From assembly GCA_003864495.1 (NCBI GenBank), contig ML133455.1:2542001-2606000 (forward strand): 64,000 nucleotides of DNA. Direction: 5' to 3'. Shown piece by piece: positions 12,282 to 30,847 of this stretch. Numbering within the stretch: position 1 is the first letter of the stretch; every line of letters starts with the position of its first letter. Below the pieces are notes generated by a model. The model worked only from the letters and a program-made list of their open reading frames with translations, was not told where the DNA came from and did no database searches. The position numbers and the translations under genes are program-made. The DNA comes from Nemopilema nomurai (lineage: Eukaryota > Cnidaria > Scyphozoa > Rhizostomeae > Rhizostomatidae).

Positions 12282-13751
12282 TCAAAAGCACTTTTGACCA
12301 TATGAGAATTTACGCTGGACAAAATGATAGGGCTCAAATTTTTCTCTAAAGTACCTTGCATAAGAAACTTCATCTCGGTGTAGCTGCAAGCAGAAACAGG
12401 TGGGAACTTTCCTCAAATCTCCCATAATACGTTTTTCTCGGTTGCTAAGTTCAAGTCTGTCCAAAATAACCTCGATTCTGTCCACGTCGAAAAGGGAATA
12501 TTTTCCATCACATTGCTTGTTGATAACGTCATTTAATCTGCGGAAAATTTCCAAATGGCGTGAAAAGTGTTCCCCGTACCTACGGAGCTTCTCTTTGAAG
12601 ATACCCAAGAAGTGTTTGTAAAGTTTGAAATCTCCTTGGTTTATGTCGATGATCTTCTGTTTTACTTCATCGGTAAGAAGTTCTTTATGACGACTTTTGC
12701 GGACATGATATCTTTTATGAACAAGATCAAGAAATGTCCAATCGAATTCTTGTCTCAGGAGAACTATTCCTTCGTCGAAATATTCTGTCAGCAGTACTAA
12801 GTCGAAGTCATTTTCAGTGTCTTTTATTAATATATCAATGTCATCAGCTCGTTGTTTCTTGTCCAGCAATTCACCAGTCAAATCAAAGAGCATTCCATTT
12901 GTAAACAATCTCAAAATATCATTCTTCTCAAATGTCATATTATTGAGATTCCAACCATAGGGTTTTCTTGCATTCAAAAATTCCATAAGCGCGTTCCTTT
13001 CACTTCCTTTGTCAAAAAATAAGTTGAATTTATCGTAAAAGAATTGTGATTCAAATCTGTCAATTGGATCCCTCAAGATAGTGACGTACTTTGCACCAGG
13101 ATACATAACATCATCAAACGCAGCTTTTGAACTGAAGACAGCATGGTGACACAAGACGTTTGCTTTTTCATTTCTCAGGCGACTCATGTCCACTTCATCA
13201 GCAGTGAAATGGGATGGCCATGAAAACCTGGACACCTCTTTCATCGGGAGTGCTAGCTCAAGGTTATGATTATCAGCGAACCTGCTAAATATGCCGGTCA
13301 GAGTTCCACCGCCTGTCTTGTGGGTTTTCAAGAAGACAAAGGTCTTAACCATGGATGGCGCTCTAGGATGATGAACAGTAAATAGTAATAAATCTGCTTA
13401 TTAGTTACAACGCTCTGTAATGGCTTGGATGACCATTTTTGATACTGTGCAGAAAATTTCAAAGAAGGTGCATGAAAGCCAATTTAATTCTCAAGTGTAC
13501 TTTTACAATTTTTTCAAATATTAATGACTTCGATACATAATGGGCATAGTTCAAATCGAAAGTAGCAATACACATTCTGAAGCAGGAAAGATTGAAGTCA
13601 AAATTTTAAGCCAAGGGAAAATCACCTGATTGACATTAATGCTAAAACTCTTACCCTCTTCGTAGAAATTCCGGGTTATTCAACTTGCGGGCGAAATGTA
13701 GTAGGCCATATTGAATGAAGATGACTACCCCACCACCAATTAGGATAGAAA
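12282..13751 (-). CDS. Galactose-3-O-sulfotransferase-like Golgi enzyme (5' exon not found)
   Basis: The catalytic exon 13362-12282 contains the 5'-phosphosulfate loop FVFLKTHKTGGGT, a CHHAVF stretch and the 3'-phosphate site YVTILRDPIDRFESQFFY. These are characteristic of Gal3ST sulfotransferases, which move sulfate from PAPS to the 3-OH of galactose on glycolipids or glycans in the Golgi. An ATG at 13352 would start directly at the loop, leaving no membrane anchor. An upstream exon, 13751-13655, joins cleanly (gg|a) and encodes SILIGGGVVIFIQYGLLHF followed by a basic stem, exactly the type II anchor expected. That exon begins mid-codon after an acceptor, so a further 5' exon with the start codon must exist; I could not place it. 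The acceptor sugar cannot be read from the sequence. Confidence 0.85.
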
Positions 13752-14146
13752 CTGTTGTGGAAAGAAATGCAGTATTACAATAAAGCTGGCTCGTTGAAGC
13801 ATAGAGGCAATCTTATTTGAGCACTGCTTGCTGCATAGAGCTCTCGTTCATTTATGTAGGCAGATTGCAACTTCAAAAACAGGTATGTGTCAAGACTCTT
13901 GGAAAAGGCTGTAAGGCCAAATGAGTCAGTAGTATTTGAAAGGTAATTTTGAAGGCATGAACTTGGTGATGAACTTACAGAGCACTTGGCATCTTCGAAG
14001 CATGTTGTTGGTAGCTTCAGCTAAGCGCTGTCCAGTGAGAACGCTGTCTCTGGTACCCGCAATGGCGATTCATTATTGACCACTTGGAACGAAGATTTAT
14101 TCATAAGGCATTCGACAGAAGCTGTTATAAGCTAACAGATAAACTA
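13752..14146. other. Upstream of the sulfotransferase anchor exon
   Basis: The missing first exon of the sulfotransferase gene may lie here or further right. No convincing ATG-plus-donor combination was found and nothing else was recognised. Confidence 0.3.
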
Positions 14147-14394
14147 CAATGCCTGCCAAAAGTCATTGGAACACCTCAGTATTTTTTCTGGGTTTTTTAC
14201 ATTTTTCATTTCTTTGATACGCAACTAGTTGTTAATCCCCCTCCTCCCCCCTAAGACAATGTTGGTAACAAAGTAAAGTTCGGTGTAAAATTGACGCTTC
14301 GTTTAGCAGCAGGACAACATTGTTCGTAGGGGGAGGGGGATGAGTGAACGTGAGTCAAAGAATTGTCGTGTGCCAACAATTCTGGCAGGCATTG
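14147..14394. mobile_element. Tc1/mariner-type MITE, 248 bp
   Basis: The ends are inverted repeats. The left end begins CAATGCCTGCCAAAAGTCAT. The right end, reverse-complemented, begins CAATGCCTGCCAGAATTGTT. Both are flanked by TA, the target duplication of the Tc1/mariner superfamily. A second inverted pair lies inside: a CCCCCTCCTCCCCCCTAAGAC block near 14229 against GTAGGGGGAGGGGG near 14327. There is no transposase frame, so this is a non-autonomous element. Confidence 0.75.
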
Positions 14395-14396
14395 TA

Positions 14397-16578
14397 TTTA
14401 GCACGAAGACCGTTAAGTTTTAGGTGAAGGGTGAATTTCACAAAGGAAGCATTGTTGCTTACAGCAAATCTTGACTTCTTGTCTTCAAGCTAAGAAATTA
14501 TCAACCAAAATGACCTTTCATTTACTCGAGAGATACTCAACTCGAAAGTTTGACCAGTCAAAGCTAGTCAGGGGCTCGTAACCCTTAGCAAGAACAGCGC
14601 TTTTTCTTGTAGCCCAAAATATTTCAATCCAATGAAAGAGGTTTTCCCAAAACGCGGGACATGTTCTTTCAGTGACTATTCTCCCTGCTATTGACTTAAA
14701 GTTGCTCATGGCTGAGTAGGCCCTTTTTGAAAGGCGTTTGTTGGTCATGAAGCAACTAGCAGGTGAATTTCATTAGAAAAAACAGGTCAATATTGGCTTG
14801 GTAAAACCTTCTTTTTAGTTCTTTACTTCTTTAGTTTCTTATTCTCCTCTTATTCTCGGCACAATTTCTTGGATGTTACTTTGATGTTAAGTTTCCATTA
14901 AAACAACTGCTTAATAGAAGGACGATGGCGGCAATAGAACTTGCCTAGAGCCTCTTTCTTCAAGTAAAGGGTCTGGAGCACAGGCTACTAGCCTAGCATA
15001 GTGATCTCGATCTGGTCATCTTCTGTAAATAGAAATCAGTAACAATTGCAGCTCAGCAAACGTTCTACAACTGTGCAAACGCTTTGGCAAATTGCTTTGA
15101 ATGCCATTAGACTGGGGAAAAAAAAAATTTTAAGCCTTGTTTATACTGATGTGACAGTTTAAAATGTCATTAACTAGCTGGTAATTTTACGCATCTAATT
15201 ACCCAAACGTGCTTCTGCTCGGGATTTTGTGCCAAGATTGAAATGTGCTTGTGTGAGACTAAAAAAACCCGATTTAGCTACGCAAGTGCACAAGACATAT
15301 CTTTGGCGTAAAAGTGTGAAGTAAAATTGGGGAGGAGGATCTAAACAGTAAGTATATGCAGCATAAACCAGCCTTAAACCGTCAACCACTGCACGCTCTA
15401 GGCAGATATCGAAAGCCACTTTCATGAAAGAAAATACTTTTAATTACTTTTCATAGATAAGAAAATAATAAAATATTGACAAGCTCAATGCTTTGTTTTT
15501 CATTGCATCTTTTAGACTCACGTTCCTAAAGCAAGCATTTTGCAGATGATGGGTAGTTATTTGCGCCAAGTTAGCATTGCGCCTACCTTGTCCCCATCGG
15601 CAACCCCTACAATGTGTAAACCACTCCTCGCCCGAAGAGAAAGTGATATTAAAAGCAAATTACGAGGCTGTATGTACATCCGCACATTCTAATCCAGTCT
15701 TGACGTCATCGAAAAGAAACATCGGGTCTACATTGTTCAACGCAATCGAAACCAGCCTAGCACGATATGCAGACAACAATACTGCGTGGGGGTAAGAAGA
15801 ATGCTCTTATTGAAGGTGAGCAGGAAAATCGATAGTGCAGGTGAAGCGAGCAAGCGTGAAGCTCCGTGAAGCTAAAAAGGCGAGTACTTCGGGCTTTTTC
15901 TTCGACGTTGTTTACAATCCTCAGTGCGTGTCGCACTTTCAGCTTATATATATGCACACGGAATTTGCAATGCAATATTTAGGAAATCTTCGATTATCAA
16001 TGAATACATCGATGATAATATTTACTGAAGTATAATCTTTGAAATTCTGGTTTAATTTGTACATGTTACTGTGAACTGTGGTCTTTAACGCAAAGAAAAT
16101 TTTTCAATGCAATCACCTAAGGATTGCGAATGCATAGCCAGGCAATGAGAAATTGTGATTGCTGTTAACGCAAATCGACTCTCGAGCAGAAATATCTGCC
16201 AAGAAAAGCTTTCTAGATCCGGATGCACTTCGAGTGCGATCGATCGACATTTTGCTCCGATAATAATAACCCGTTTTTCATATTGCAAGGCAGTTCTTCG
16301 AATGACAACAGCCGAGTGTCAAAACATCACTTTCGTTTTTGTTCGCAGCGCTAGCCATTCACGGCAGAAGAACAGCGCGCTATTAGTTTCAACTTATTAA
16401 TCCTTTGATAAAGGTGACCTGTTTTTCACTTTCTATAGCTAGGTGAAAAAGATCAAACAGAAACCAAACTGGAGTGTGTGAACGATTTGAACGAAATTCA
16501 AGACTCAGATTAAAATGTTGTTTTTACGAAGCTGAACGGCCTAAGGATCTTCCTCTTCGTGCTTAGAATTCTGGTGAG
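14397..16578. other. Intergenic, no gene recognised
   Basis: Several short open frames occur (for example 14748-14518 on the minus strand) but none shows a domain or family pattern. A TGACGTCA palindrome occurs near 15700 without an associated TATA box or gene start. Confidence 0.35.
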
Positions 16579-18228
16579 ATGCCGATACTAAATGTTATTG
16601 TCACATTATTGATAGCAGTTGCTGGGGCAATTGGCAATCTGACCATCATTTACGTCTTCATACAATACAAATCCTTGCGATGCGTCAACAACATCTTCGT
16701 CGTGCAGCTATCAATCGTTGATTTGACCAAAGCCTTGACGATCTTGCCCCTAAAGGCGGCAATGCAGACAACAATGGAAGTGCACATGGACAAGGCGGTC
16801 TGTGCTACCTCGAGCTTCCTGAGCTCCATGGCATTTGTGCACTCTCCACTGGTACTCGCAGCTATCGCCATTGTTCGGTACATCGTAGTCGTGAAGCCAC
16901 GACTCTACCTTGCTTTGTGCTCCCGATCTCGCATCGCAAAGTGCTCCTTATTCCTACTGTCAGTGGCTCTCTTGTTTTCCGTGCTGCCGTTCATAGGCGT
17001 TGGCGAGTACTCCTTCAGTAAACATCACGGTGTTTGCTTTGCGGACTGGTCCAGAAAAAACGTCGCATTCCGGACGATATTCTATCTACTAACAATGGGC
17101 ACCACGTACCCGGTGATGATATTTTGTTACGGCAGCATCTTTTGCAAGCTGAAGCGACACAGTCGTACACTATCACGTGCAATGCTATCAAACCCGGGCG
17201 GAAGATGTGCCAAAGGCTCCAAGGTGCGCAAAGAAAGAACTGGGACTGGAAGTAGCAACTCACCCGCCGATTTGAGACAGTCTATGAAAGAAGCCGCAGT
17301 GGGTGCATTTTCAGACTCTGATTATGACCGTATAAGACACCATGGAGAGCCTTCAGGTATGGAGTTGCAGCCTTTAACAAGCAAGCAAGACGGTGTTTCT
17401 TCAGTTTGCAAAGTTACCAATGGTGAAGGTGAAAAAGAGGAGAGCATGCTTGTGTTAGAAGGCAACAGTGGGAAAGTAACAAGTCATCTAAGTAAGGTGA
17501 AAGCAAGGTTTGGTATCCGACGAAATAATCGGTTTGCGTCTTACAGAGCAACTGGTATCAAAAGGCCGTATAGCTACACGTGGTTCGAAACATTTAAAAA
17601 CTTGCCCAATAAGGAGGGCACGGATCATATCAGATTTATTAAGAGTATGGAGACGATTCTCCTTCAAGGGAAATCCGTCGTTAGTGATAAGGAAGGACAT
17701 CGGAGGCGTTCTTTGCAGGAACCAGCGCATATAATTGTTTGTGCCAAGAGAAAGTATAGCGAAGAGATACAGAGAAAACAAAGAACCGCAGAGAATAGAG
17801 CAATAGGTGACACGGCTATAAGAATCGTGAAAGACGACGAATGGCATGGCATCGGAGTTGCACCGGGTAAAAACCTAGAATGTAAAAGAGTGGAATTCGA
17901 AGACAGCTTCAGTGCTTTTTCAGACCAAGACACAGGCAGCCCATCGCGGGCGCGGCCTGCTCGACACAGGATGTCCAGAATGGAGATCAAAGTAACTAAA
18001 ATAATGTTCATTATAGTGCTTGCGTACACTGTATGCTGGCTACCTGCTTTCATAGTCAACATTCTCATGCTGTCAAGTGCCATTGACGTCTCTGATGACT
18101 GGCTTTTCGGTATTGTTACTTTGGTTGACTTTAAAGTGTTACTAAACCCACTTATCTACGGTATGGGAAGCCCAATGATTCGGTCAGCCATATACAACTC
18201 CATAGGCAAGGGAAGGAATGTACCGTAA
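16579..18228 (+). CDS. Class A GPCR, single exon, very long third intracellular loop
   Basis: 549 residues with seven membrane segments. Class A landmarks are GN in TM1, VD in TM2, the TM3 cysteine (AVCATS) paired with an ECL2 cysteine (GVCFADWS), CWLPAF in TM6 and NPLIY in TM7. The DRY box is degenerate: AIVRY, with Val for Asp/Glu. The third intracellular loop is about 275 residues (roughly 192-468), basic and Ser-rich, and the C-tail is short. It is clearly paralogous to the GPCRs at 28888 and 42312, sharing the G(V/I)GxYSFS..HG(V/M)CFADWS loop and single-exon structure. The ligand is unknown. TM7 has Lys two positions away from the retinal-binding lysine of opsins, so it should not be called an opsin. 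Confidence 0.9.
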   Translation: MPILNVIVTLLIAVAGAIGNLTIIYVFIQYKSLRCVNNIFVVQLSIVDLTKALTILPLKAAMQTTMEVHMDKAVCATSSFLSSMAFVHSPLVLAAIAIVRYIVVVKPRLYLALCSRSRIAKCSLFLLSVALLFSVLPFIGVGEYSFSKHHGVCFADWSRKNVAFRTIFYLLTMGTTYPVMIFCYGSIFCKLKRHSRTLSRAMLSNPGGRCAKGSKVRKERTGTGSSNSPADLRQSMKEAAVGAFSDSDYDRIRHHGEPSGMELQPLTSKQDGVSSVCKVTNGEGEKEESMLVLEGNSGKVTSHLSKVKARFGIRRNNRFASYRATGIKRPYSYTWFETFKNLPNKEGTDHIRFIKSMETILLQGKSVVSDKEGHRRRSLQEPAHIIVCAKRKYSEEIQRKQRTAENRAIGDTAIRIVKDDEWHGIGVAPGKNLECKRVEFEDSFSAFSDQDTGSPSRARPARHRMSRMEIKVTKIMFIIVLAYTVCWLPAFIVNILMLSSAIDVSDDWLFGIVTLVDFKVLLNPLIYGMGSPMIRSAIYNSIGKGRNVP

Positions 18229-19854
18229 AGTTGCTGAACTGTTTGTATTTGTTTTAAGTCTGTCTTTTCTTAAAGAATTAAAGGGTTTTTTGCATCTTAT
18301 TACCGAGAATGGGTGCATACTAGGAAAATTAGAGAGCTGAATGCGCAAAGATAGACAGCAGTCGCTGATACCCTAAATGGATATCCCTGAAATTATGGTC
18401 AGACTTGCAGGCAAGTGTTGTGTGATATGACAAGGGGGGATGCTGGCATACTCGCCTTAACGAATTTTAAATTCTTATCCACACTATAACTAGTTATAGA
18501 AACAGATTGAGCGGCTGCTTCACAATCAGGTTGTATTATAATAAACCCAACCCAAAGGTCTTCAGGTTTTACACTTCTCTTAGTTGCCAAATAGGGGGGG
18601 GGGGGGTGTTGCTGGTGGCGGGGGGTTAGAATAAAGGCGAGTTTAGTCAGGAATTAAAGCAGATGGGAGTTTCTTATAAGACCGGAAGAGATTCGAAAAA
18701 ATCGAAGGTTGGATAAAAACCCAAAACGTTAATAAAGGGGAGGGAAGGGGAGTTTGGTTCAGCCCGCTTATTTGGCTTCTAAGAGTTGGTGTCTAAATTA
18801 CTGTATTTTAGACATGTACCAAGTATGTTGTATATTTCAGTAATTTTTTCTGTTTGCAACTAAAAAATAATATGTATTGTTCGATAAAAGTGTTTTTTAT
18901 CTGAACACTTGATGACATCTTAAATGCAAATCCCCCTGAAACAAGGTTCCGAAAGTTATCGTGTGGAAACTTCATCCTACCTGGCCAGGGCCTAATGGAT
19001 GAAACTGCCCGATGAATCAAAATAGGTGATAACTTGAGCAGAGTTTTGTAAAAACATTATAGAAAAGAAATTGGGCAAATGGCTTATATTCAGAGACATC
19101 ACTAAAAGATGGCTACATAACATGAACTAGTGAGGTATTGTAGCAGTTGTCAAGAAAGAGTTACCTTTACATGAGCTAATGGGATTTTTTAACGCGATTT
19201 GTAACGCCGAAATGTCATGGAGTGTTGTAGGATTTCAAAAAACAATTAAAAAAGAAGTGATGAGCCTCGTGGGATCTGATAGGAAATACCAAATCAGAGA
19301 GGTTTGACAATAGACGAGATCAAACGTACAACGTCTACCTTCTCGCTACTGTACATAGAGTTACCTGGAATAAGGCAACTATAGGGACAAGGCTATTACA
19401 ATGCAAGGTTGCGTTGATGTAGTGTATGCTATGAATGCTGGAAAAATTTGCATAAAAAGGACTCTGAATGGGATAAAAAGCGACTAATTACTAAGCTAAG
19501 CAAAATATAAACGTCCCTTCAATGCAGGAGTTCAGACATCGACAATTAGTCGATTCTTAATTGTGTAGCGAAGTGAAGCTTTTCTAAGGTGAAGACATGC
19601 CCGAGGCATTGAAATGAGCAACGAAATAAGGGCGATTGGATCATTAAGATAGAAGCACGTTTGTAGTGAAAAATAAATACGAGCGGGAGCATACCATTTA
19701 CTACAAAACCATGCTACTATAAACAACGCTTCGAGGGACAACAGGACCTTTTTACCGAAGCACTAGGTACAAAGATAGTTTTATCTTATTACAAGCAAAA
19801 GCCAGCAGCAGCATCAGCAATCATTGAAAAAGCAGTGCGTGGGATTGAAGCATG
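18229..19854. other. Intergenic, contains G-rich tract
   Basis: No gene was recognised. A run of 13 consecutive G followed by other G-rich blocks occurs at about 18594-18626. The rest is AT-rich single-copy sequence. Confidence 0.4.
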
Positions 19855-26662
<6,808 letters not shown>

Positions 26663-26799
26663 AATTCAAGCCTTCAAGTACCGGCACCTTTTTCTGCTCG
26701 TGCACTGTTAGAAATGCAAGAGATACGGCAGGGACCTGAGTTTTACGATGTTGCCTTCCGTGCAGCAACTCATACCTTGATCAGCCTCGATTTCAATAA

Positions 26800-27213
26800 C
26801 TGTCTTTTCAATTCCGCAATTCCGCGAAAGAAGGAAACTGAGGCGCGCGATGTGTTGTAGTCACTGGTCTAAAGAGAGTCTTTTTAAAAGGCAGTTTCAA
26901 ACATAGAAATTTCAACGTGTCTGTAAACACAATACAAAGAGGATAAAGTATACGAATGGCGGTAATTAGCTCGTAATCCTAAAAGAACTCCGTCCCAAAC
27001 GCTGTGAATATGCTGTTTTCAGTTCCGCAATTCCGCGAAAGAAGGAACTGAGGCGCGCGATGAGTTGTAGTCACTGGTCTTTTTAAAAGGCAGTTTCAAA
27101 CATAGAAATTTCTACGTGTCTGTAAACACAATACAAAGAGTATTTAAAGTATGCGAATGGCGATGACTAGCTCACAATCCTAGAAGAATTCCCAAAAGCT
27201 GTGAAATTGCTGA
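26800..27213. repeat. Direct tandem duplication of about 211 bp upstream of pgm1
   Basis: Unit 1 (about 26800-27010) and unit 2 (about 27011-27213) share TTCCGCAATTCCGCGAAAG, GAGGCGCGCGATG, AGTTGTAGTCACTGGTCT and following blocks, with small indels. They begin about 140 bp upstream of the pgm1 start codon, so they probably lie in its promoter region. The CpG-containing blocks stand out from the AT-rich surroundings. Confidence 0.8.
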
Positions 27214-27485
27214 TATTTTTATTCAAAGAAACAGTATCAAACATTGCAGGGATATTATTATGAATCGGGCCGAAAAACCTATGTTGTTAGAAAACACGCG
27301 CTTGATTATTTCAACAGGTCCTGCGGTTATCAAAAACATAGCTCCAAGAAACCTGAGGTTAGAAAATTTTGAAGCTAAAACTGAGGGTCGATGTGATATC
27401 GAACAACAGAAGGCGAGCCAATATCAACTAGCATCTGATCCATTTTAACAGAGGGCTTTATGTGTGGTTCTCCTTACGAAGTATA
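27214..27485. other. Intergenic, no gene recognised
   Basis: A short open frame at 27260-27448 has no recognisable features. Nothing else was seen. Confidence 0.3.
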
Positions 27486-28137
27486 CAAGCTTTTTTTTAT
27501 AAGGAACCTGCCTCAAGGCCTAGTTCCAAAAGTTCCTTATTCGTAGACCTCAAATCATCAGATTTTAGTACTAAAAGTTCCTTAAAAGTTTCTTAATTCC
27601 GCTGAACATCAAGAAGCCTTAGCACTTAATAGAGAGAGGGGCGAGATATGCGGAAACTACTCCACGAAGCACACGAATAGCAAACAAACTATGCGAGTAC
27701 CGTAAATTTCTCGAATTGGCCTCCCCCTCGAAAAAGCCCCCCCCCCCTCGAAAAAGCCCCCCCTCGGTTTGATGACTTTGGCTCCTGAGGTTGTCTTTGG
27801 CATTTTAGTGAATTAACAAAAAAATTCATATTTTTGTAAATAATTTAATCAAATGCTACTTTATACTTAGGTTATTTTCGAATAAGCCCCCCTCGAATAA
27901 GCCCCCACCCAAAAATATCAAAAATGAATAAGCCCCCGGGGGGCTAATTCGAGGATTTACGGTATTGGCTGCAAGTGAATGGAACCGGCTTTTTTGTTCT
28001 TGATACTTGAGGTTATAAAAAATTTTCAAATCGAAAAGTTCCTTAGGGATTTCGTTTTTAGTAGTATAAGTTCTTTAAATATTTCGGCATTCTACATGTA
28101 GGTTCCTTATAAAGTGGTTCCTTATAAAAAAAGCGTG
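27486..28137. mobile_element. Non-autonomous TIR element, about 652 bp, with a nested element
   Basis: The left end is CAAGCTTTTTTTTATAAGGAACC. The right end, reverse-complemented, is CACGCTTTTTTTATAAGGAACC. Both ends are flanked by TA. AGTTCCTTA-type subrepeats fill both sub-terminal regions. A second element is nested at about 27698-27964. There is no transposase frame. Confidence 0.7.
27698..27964. mobile_element. Nested C-rich MITE holding the duplication breakpoint
   Basis: The inverted ends are TACCGTAAATTTCTCGAATT on the left and, reverse-complemented, TACCGTAAATCCTCGAATTA on the right. The interior has repeated CTCGAATAAGCCCCCC words. The left edge of the 13.4-kb duplicated segment falls in its C-run at 27737-27747. 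A 5'-truncated copy of the same sequence starts at 41163. Confidence 0.75.
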
Positions 28138-28887
28138 TACTCATGAGTAAACGAGGGAGTCTAAATAGTGATCAAGCTTGAGTTTCAAAGGGATATAATT
28201 TCTCTTTGATTCTATACACCTGCTTTTTCGTTGCAATGGAAAAGTTAGCGATGCTTTTTGATTGAATAGTCATAATTCGGAGACATGTAAGTTATACAAC
28301 CTATATCTAGCAAAACAAATCGTACAATTCCGTTTTCATACTCCATCTTCAATGGATGTAGCGGTGTGTGCGTGATTGGTGTGCACACCTGGCTCAACAA
28401 GCTGTCAGCCTGAGTTTACCTAGCATTGGCAACAATCGATACCAAGGAGTCATGTTTTGTTGAATTAGGCATGAAGTATTATGACATTTTATAATCAGCA
28501 CCAAAATATTGCTTTCGAAAGATTACGTTTATTGTGACAGGCAATACTTGGGAAGAAGCAGTCTGCAGTTCGTAACGTCGGCAGCAAATCAAAAGCCAAG
28601 CTGTTTTGAATGTTTTGCTGCAAACTTGGGAGAACATCCTGCAAGCCTGTTGAATGCTAACTATATTGTTTTCGATACAGTAGAATCGATTAATGGGTCC
28701 GGACGGTGAATGTTAGCTTCTTCGAAATTCGTCACAAGAAATCGCCGTATTATCGCAACCGTAAAGAAGAACACAGTCATCGCGAAGGAACAGGATTGCA
28801 CAGCTGCTGCGCCTTGCTGTCCTATCGGATACTTGTAAGCCCATAAAGAATCTCTGGCCATTTAAATTTTTACAGCGTAGTGAGGGT

Positions 28888-30037
28888 ATGATGCCTTCGA
28901 CTTTCATCCTAGTCAATGCACAATAAACGGGGTCATCTCCTTAACAGCGACTCTTGCAAACGGCATGATTGTTTATACATTTGCAAGCCGAAAATCAATC
29001 CGCAGCATCAACAACATCTTTCTTGTACAGCTTGCATTTGTCGACATGCTCAAGGCTGGTATTATCTTATCAGTAAAGGCGTACAATCAAATAAAGGACA
29101 CCAAGTCATTAGATGTTAAAATTTGTCTTGCCCTCGGCGCCTTGTACACCATCTCGACTCTAATGGATGTCCTATTGCTCACCGCGATCGCCCTGGTCAG
29201 GTTTTATAAGCTTATTAAGTGGCAAGCCTACGAAAGAGTTTTCACTTACAAGAGAGCAATCCTATACAGCGTTTTGATACAATCCACCACACTGATCATC
29301 TCAACATTTCCAATTTTAGGCATCGGCAGGTATTCTTTCAGCAGGTACCATGGGATGTGTTCGCAGATTGGTCCCCTCAGAATATTGTGTTTCGGTCTGT
29401 CTTCTATTTCTTTATTGTAGCTGTTTCTTTCACGGTAATTTCATATTGCTATGTCAGATTAATCTTAGTTTTGAGGACGTACAAAAAACGACTGGAGGGT
29501 GACAAACGAGTTGTAAAGCAAATATGTGGCAGCAATAATGCCGTTGGTCCTACGCCGGCTTTGAAGGCCAAGCCTAATGGCACACCTGGAACGATTGTTC
29601 CAATTGAGTTGGATGATGGAAACGCCCCAGCAGATACTGTGTATGAAGTGAGACAATTTAACGGAACTGCATTGCCAGAACAGAACTGCGCAAGGCAAAG
29701 TAAAGAAATGCCAAATAGGCCCTTTGAGGGAAATAGTTTACAGCCCAGTTTGCATGAAATTCACGTGACAAAGGTTATGCTGGCAACGGTAATTGCGTAT
29801 GCCGTATGCTGGTTGCCAATGTTCATCCTAACTCTAATGAAGCTTGCTGATGCATTCCAAGGTCACGACTATGTTATATACATGTCTTTGACGCTGGTTG
29901 CTTTAAACACATTGGTGAACCCGTTGATTTACGGCGTATGGGACAATCGCTTCAGAGGTGCAATGAAAGCACTATTACTGGGGAGATCAAGCGTCAGAAA
30001 TCGTCAAGATATCAGACCGAGGCAATCAAATCAATGA
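28888..30037 (+). pseudogene. Class A GPCR, copy A, broken by two 1-bp deletions
   Basis: This is nearly identical to the intact 383-residue GPCR at 42312-43463. One G is missing between 28920 and 28921, just after the TM1 start. One T is missing near 29360, in the GMCFADWS loop. The two deletions do not compensate each other. The frame is open only in pieces (for example 28965-29420 and the 3' part to 30037). The rest, including CWLPMF and NPLIYG, is unchanged, so the damage is recent, or else a base-calling error in the assembly. Confidence 0.85.
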
Positions 30038-30847
30038 GACATTTTGTGGGAGTAGGAGAAGGCCGGAATCGGAACGAGAATGTAGAGATTAAGGCTGAAA
30101 AGGCTCAGGAAACCAAGGCTCGTTTTCATATGGAAGTATTAGAAGTCACGCGGAGCTGAATTTAGGCAACACAGACTAAGCTTTACACCAAGGTGGAAAC
30201 TTTGCAAGAGAGGTAATTTAAGATGAAACTCACAGATAAGTCATTAAACTCTCGAAGGCTTTAAGAAGACTTTTAGCAATAAAATTACAATGAAGATGGA
30301 AGTAAACAGGACATTTAAAGTAATCAATTCACTATTTGAAGAAACTTTGACCGAGAAGACAGAAAAGTGACTTGGGCAAAACTTTGTATAAGAATTGCAT
30401 GGTATTCAATCAGAGTAGTTGAATCATTGGCTATAAATATGAGTTTACATTTTGTAATGTATAGCATTGTGAATATTTTGTCGTCTTGAATAAGGTAAAA
30501 TGCCTTTCCATTAGTTCCTTTCTTTATTCAGATGATTTTTCAAAGACTATTTACGTGCAGTGGCCTTATGCAGTGCAGCTGGAAGTGCAATAATGCTTCA
30601 TAAACAGTGTAATTCTATGTAATTCTATACATTCTAGTCAATGCAGCCACCTTTAATGGTTTAATTTAGTGTGTGCTACATGACCATTATATGAAAGTCA
30701 ATTAACATCATTTCAAATTTTAATTGAAATGTCTCCACCATTACTCCACTAGGGTCAATTTTTTAAAAACTTTTCGATTTTTGTGGCTCGACTTGACTAT
30801 GGTGAAAAACTGCGTTGCAGCTATTACTTCTGCCATTTGAATAGTGC
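30038..30847. other. Spacer between convergent GPCR copy A and GRL1 copy A
   Basis: This holds the 3' flanks of the two genes. No other coding sequence was recognised. The equivalent in copy B is 43464-44267. Confidence 0.4.

Noticed and set aside
14518..14748. 76-codon minus-strand frame
   Set aside because: It has no family pattern, no clear acceptor-donor context linking it to the sulfotransferase gene, and is of chance length.
16579..18228. Opsin identity for the GPCRs
   Set aside because: The retinal-lysine position is Asp here (Lys is two residues later) and Ala in the paralogue at 42312. Other landmarks are only generic class A.
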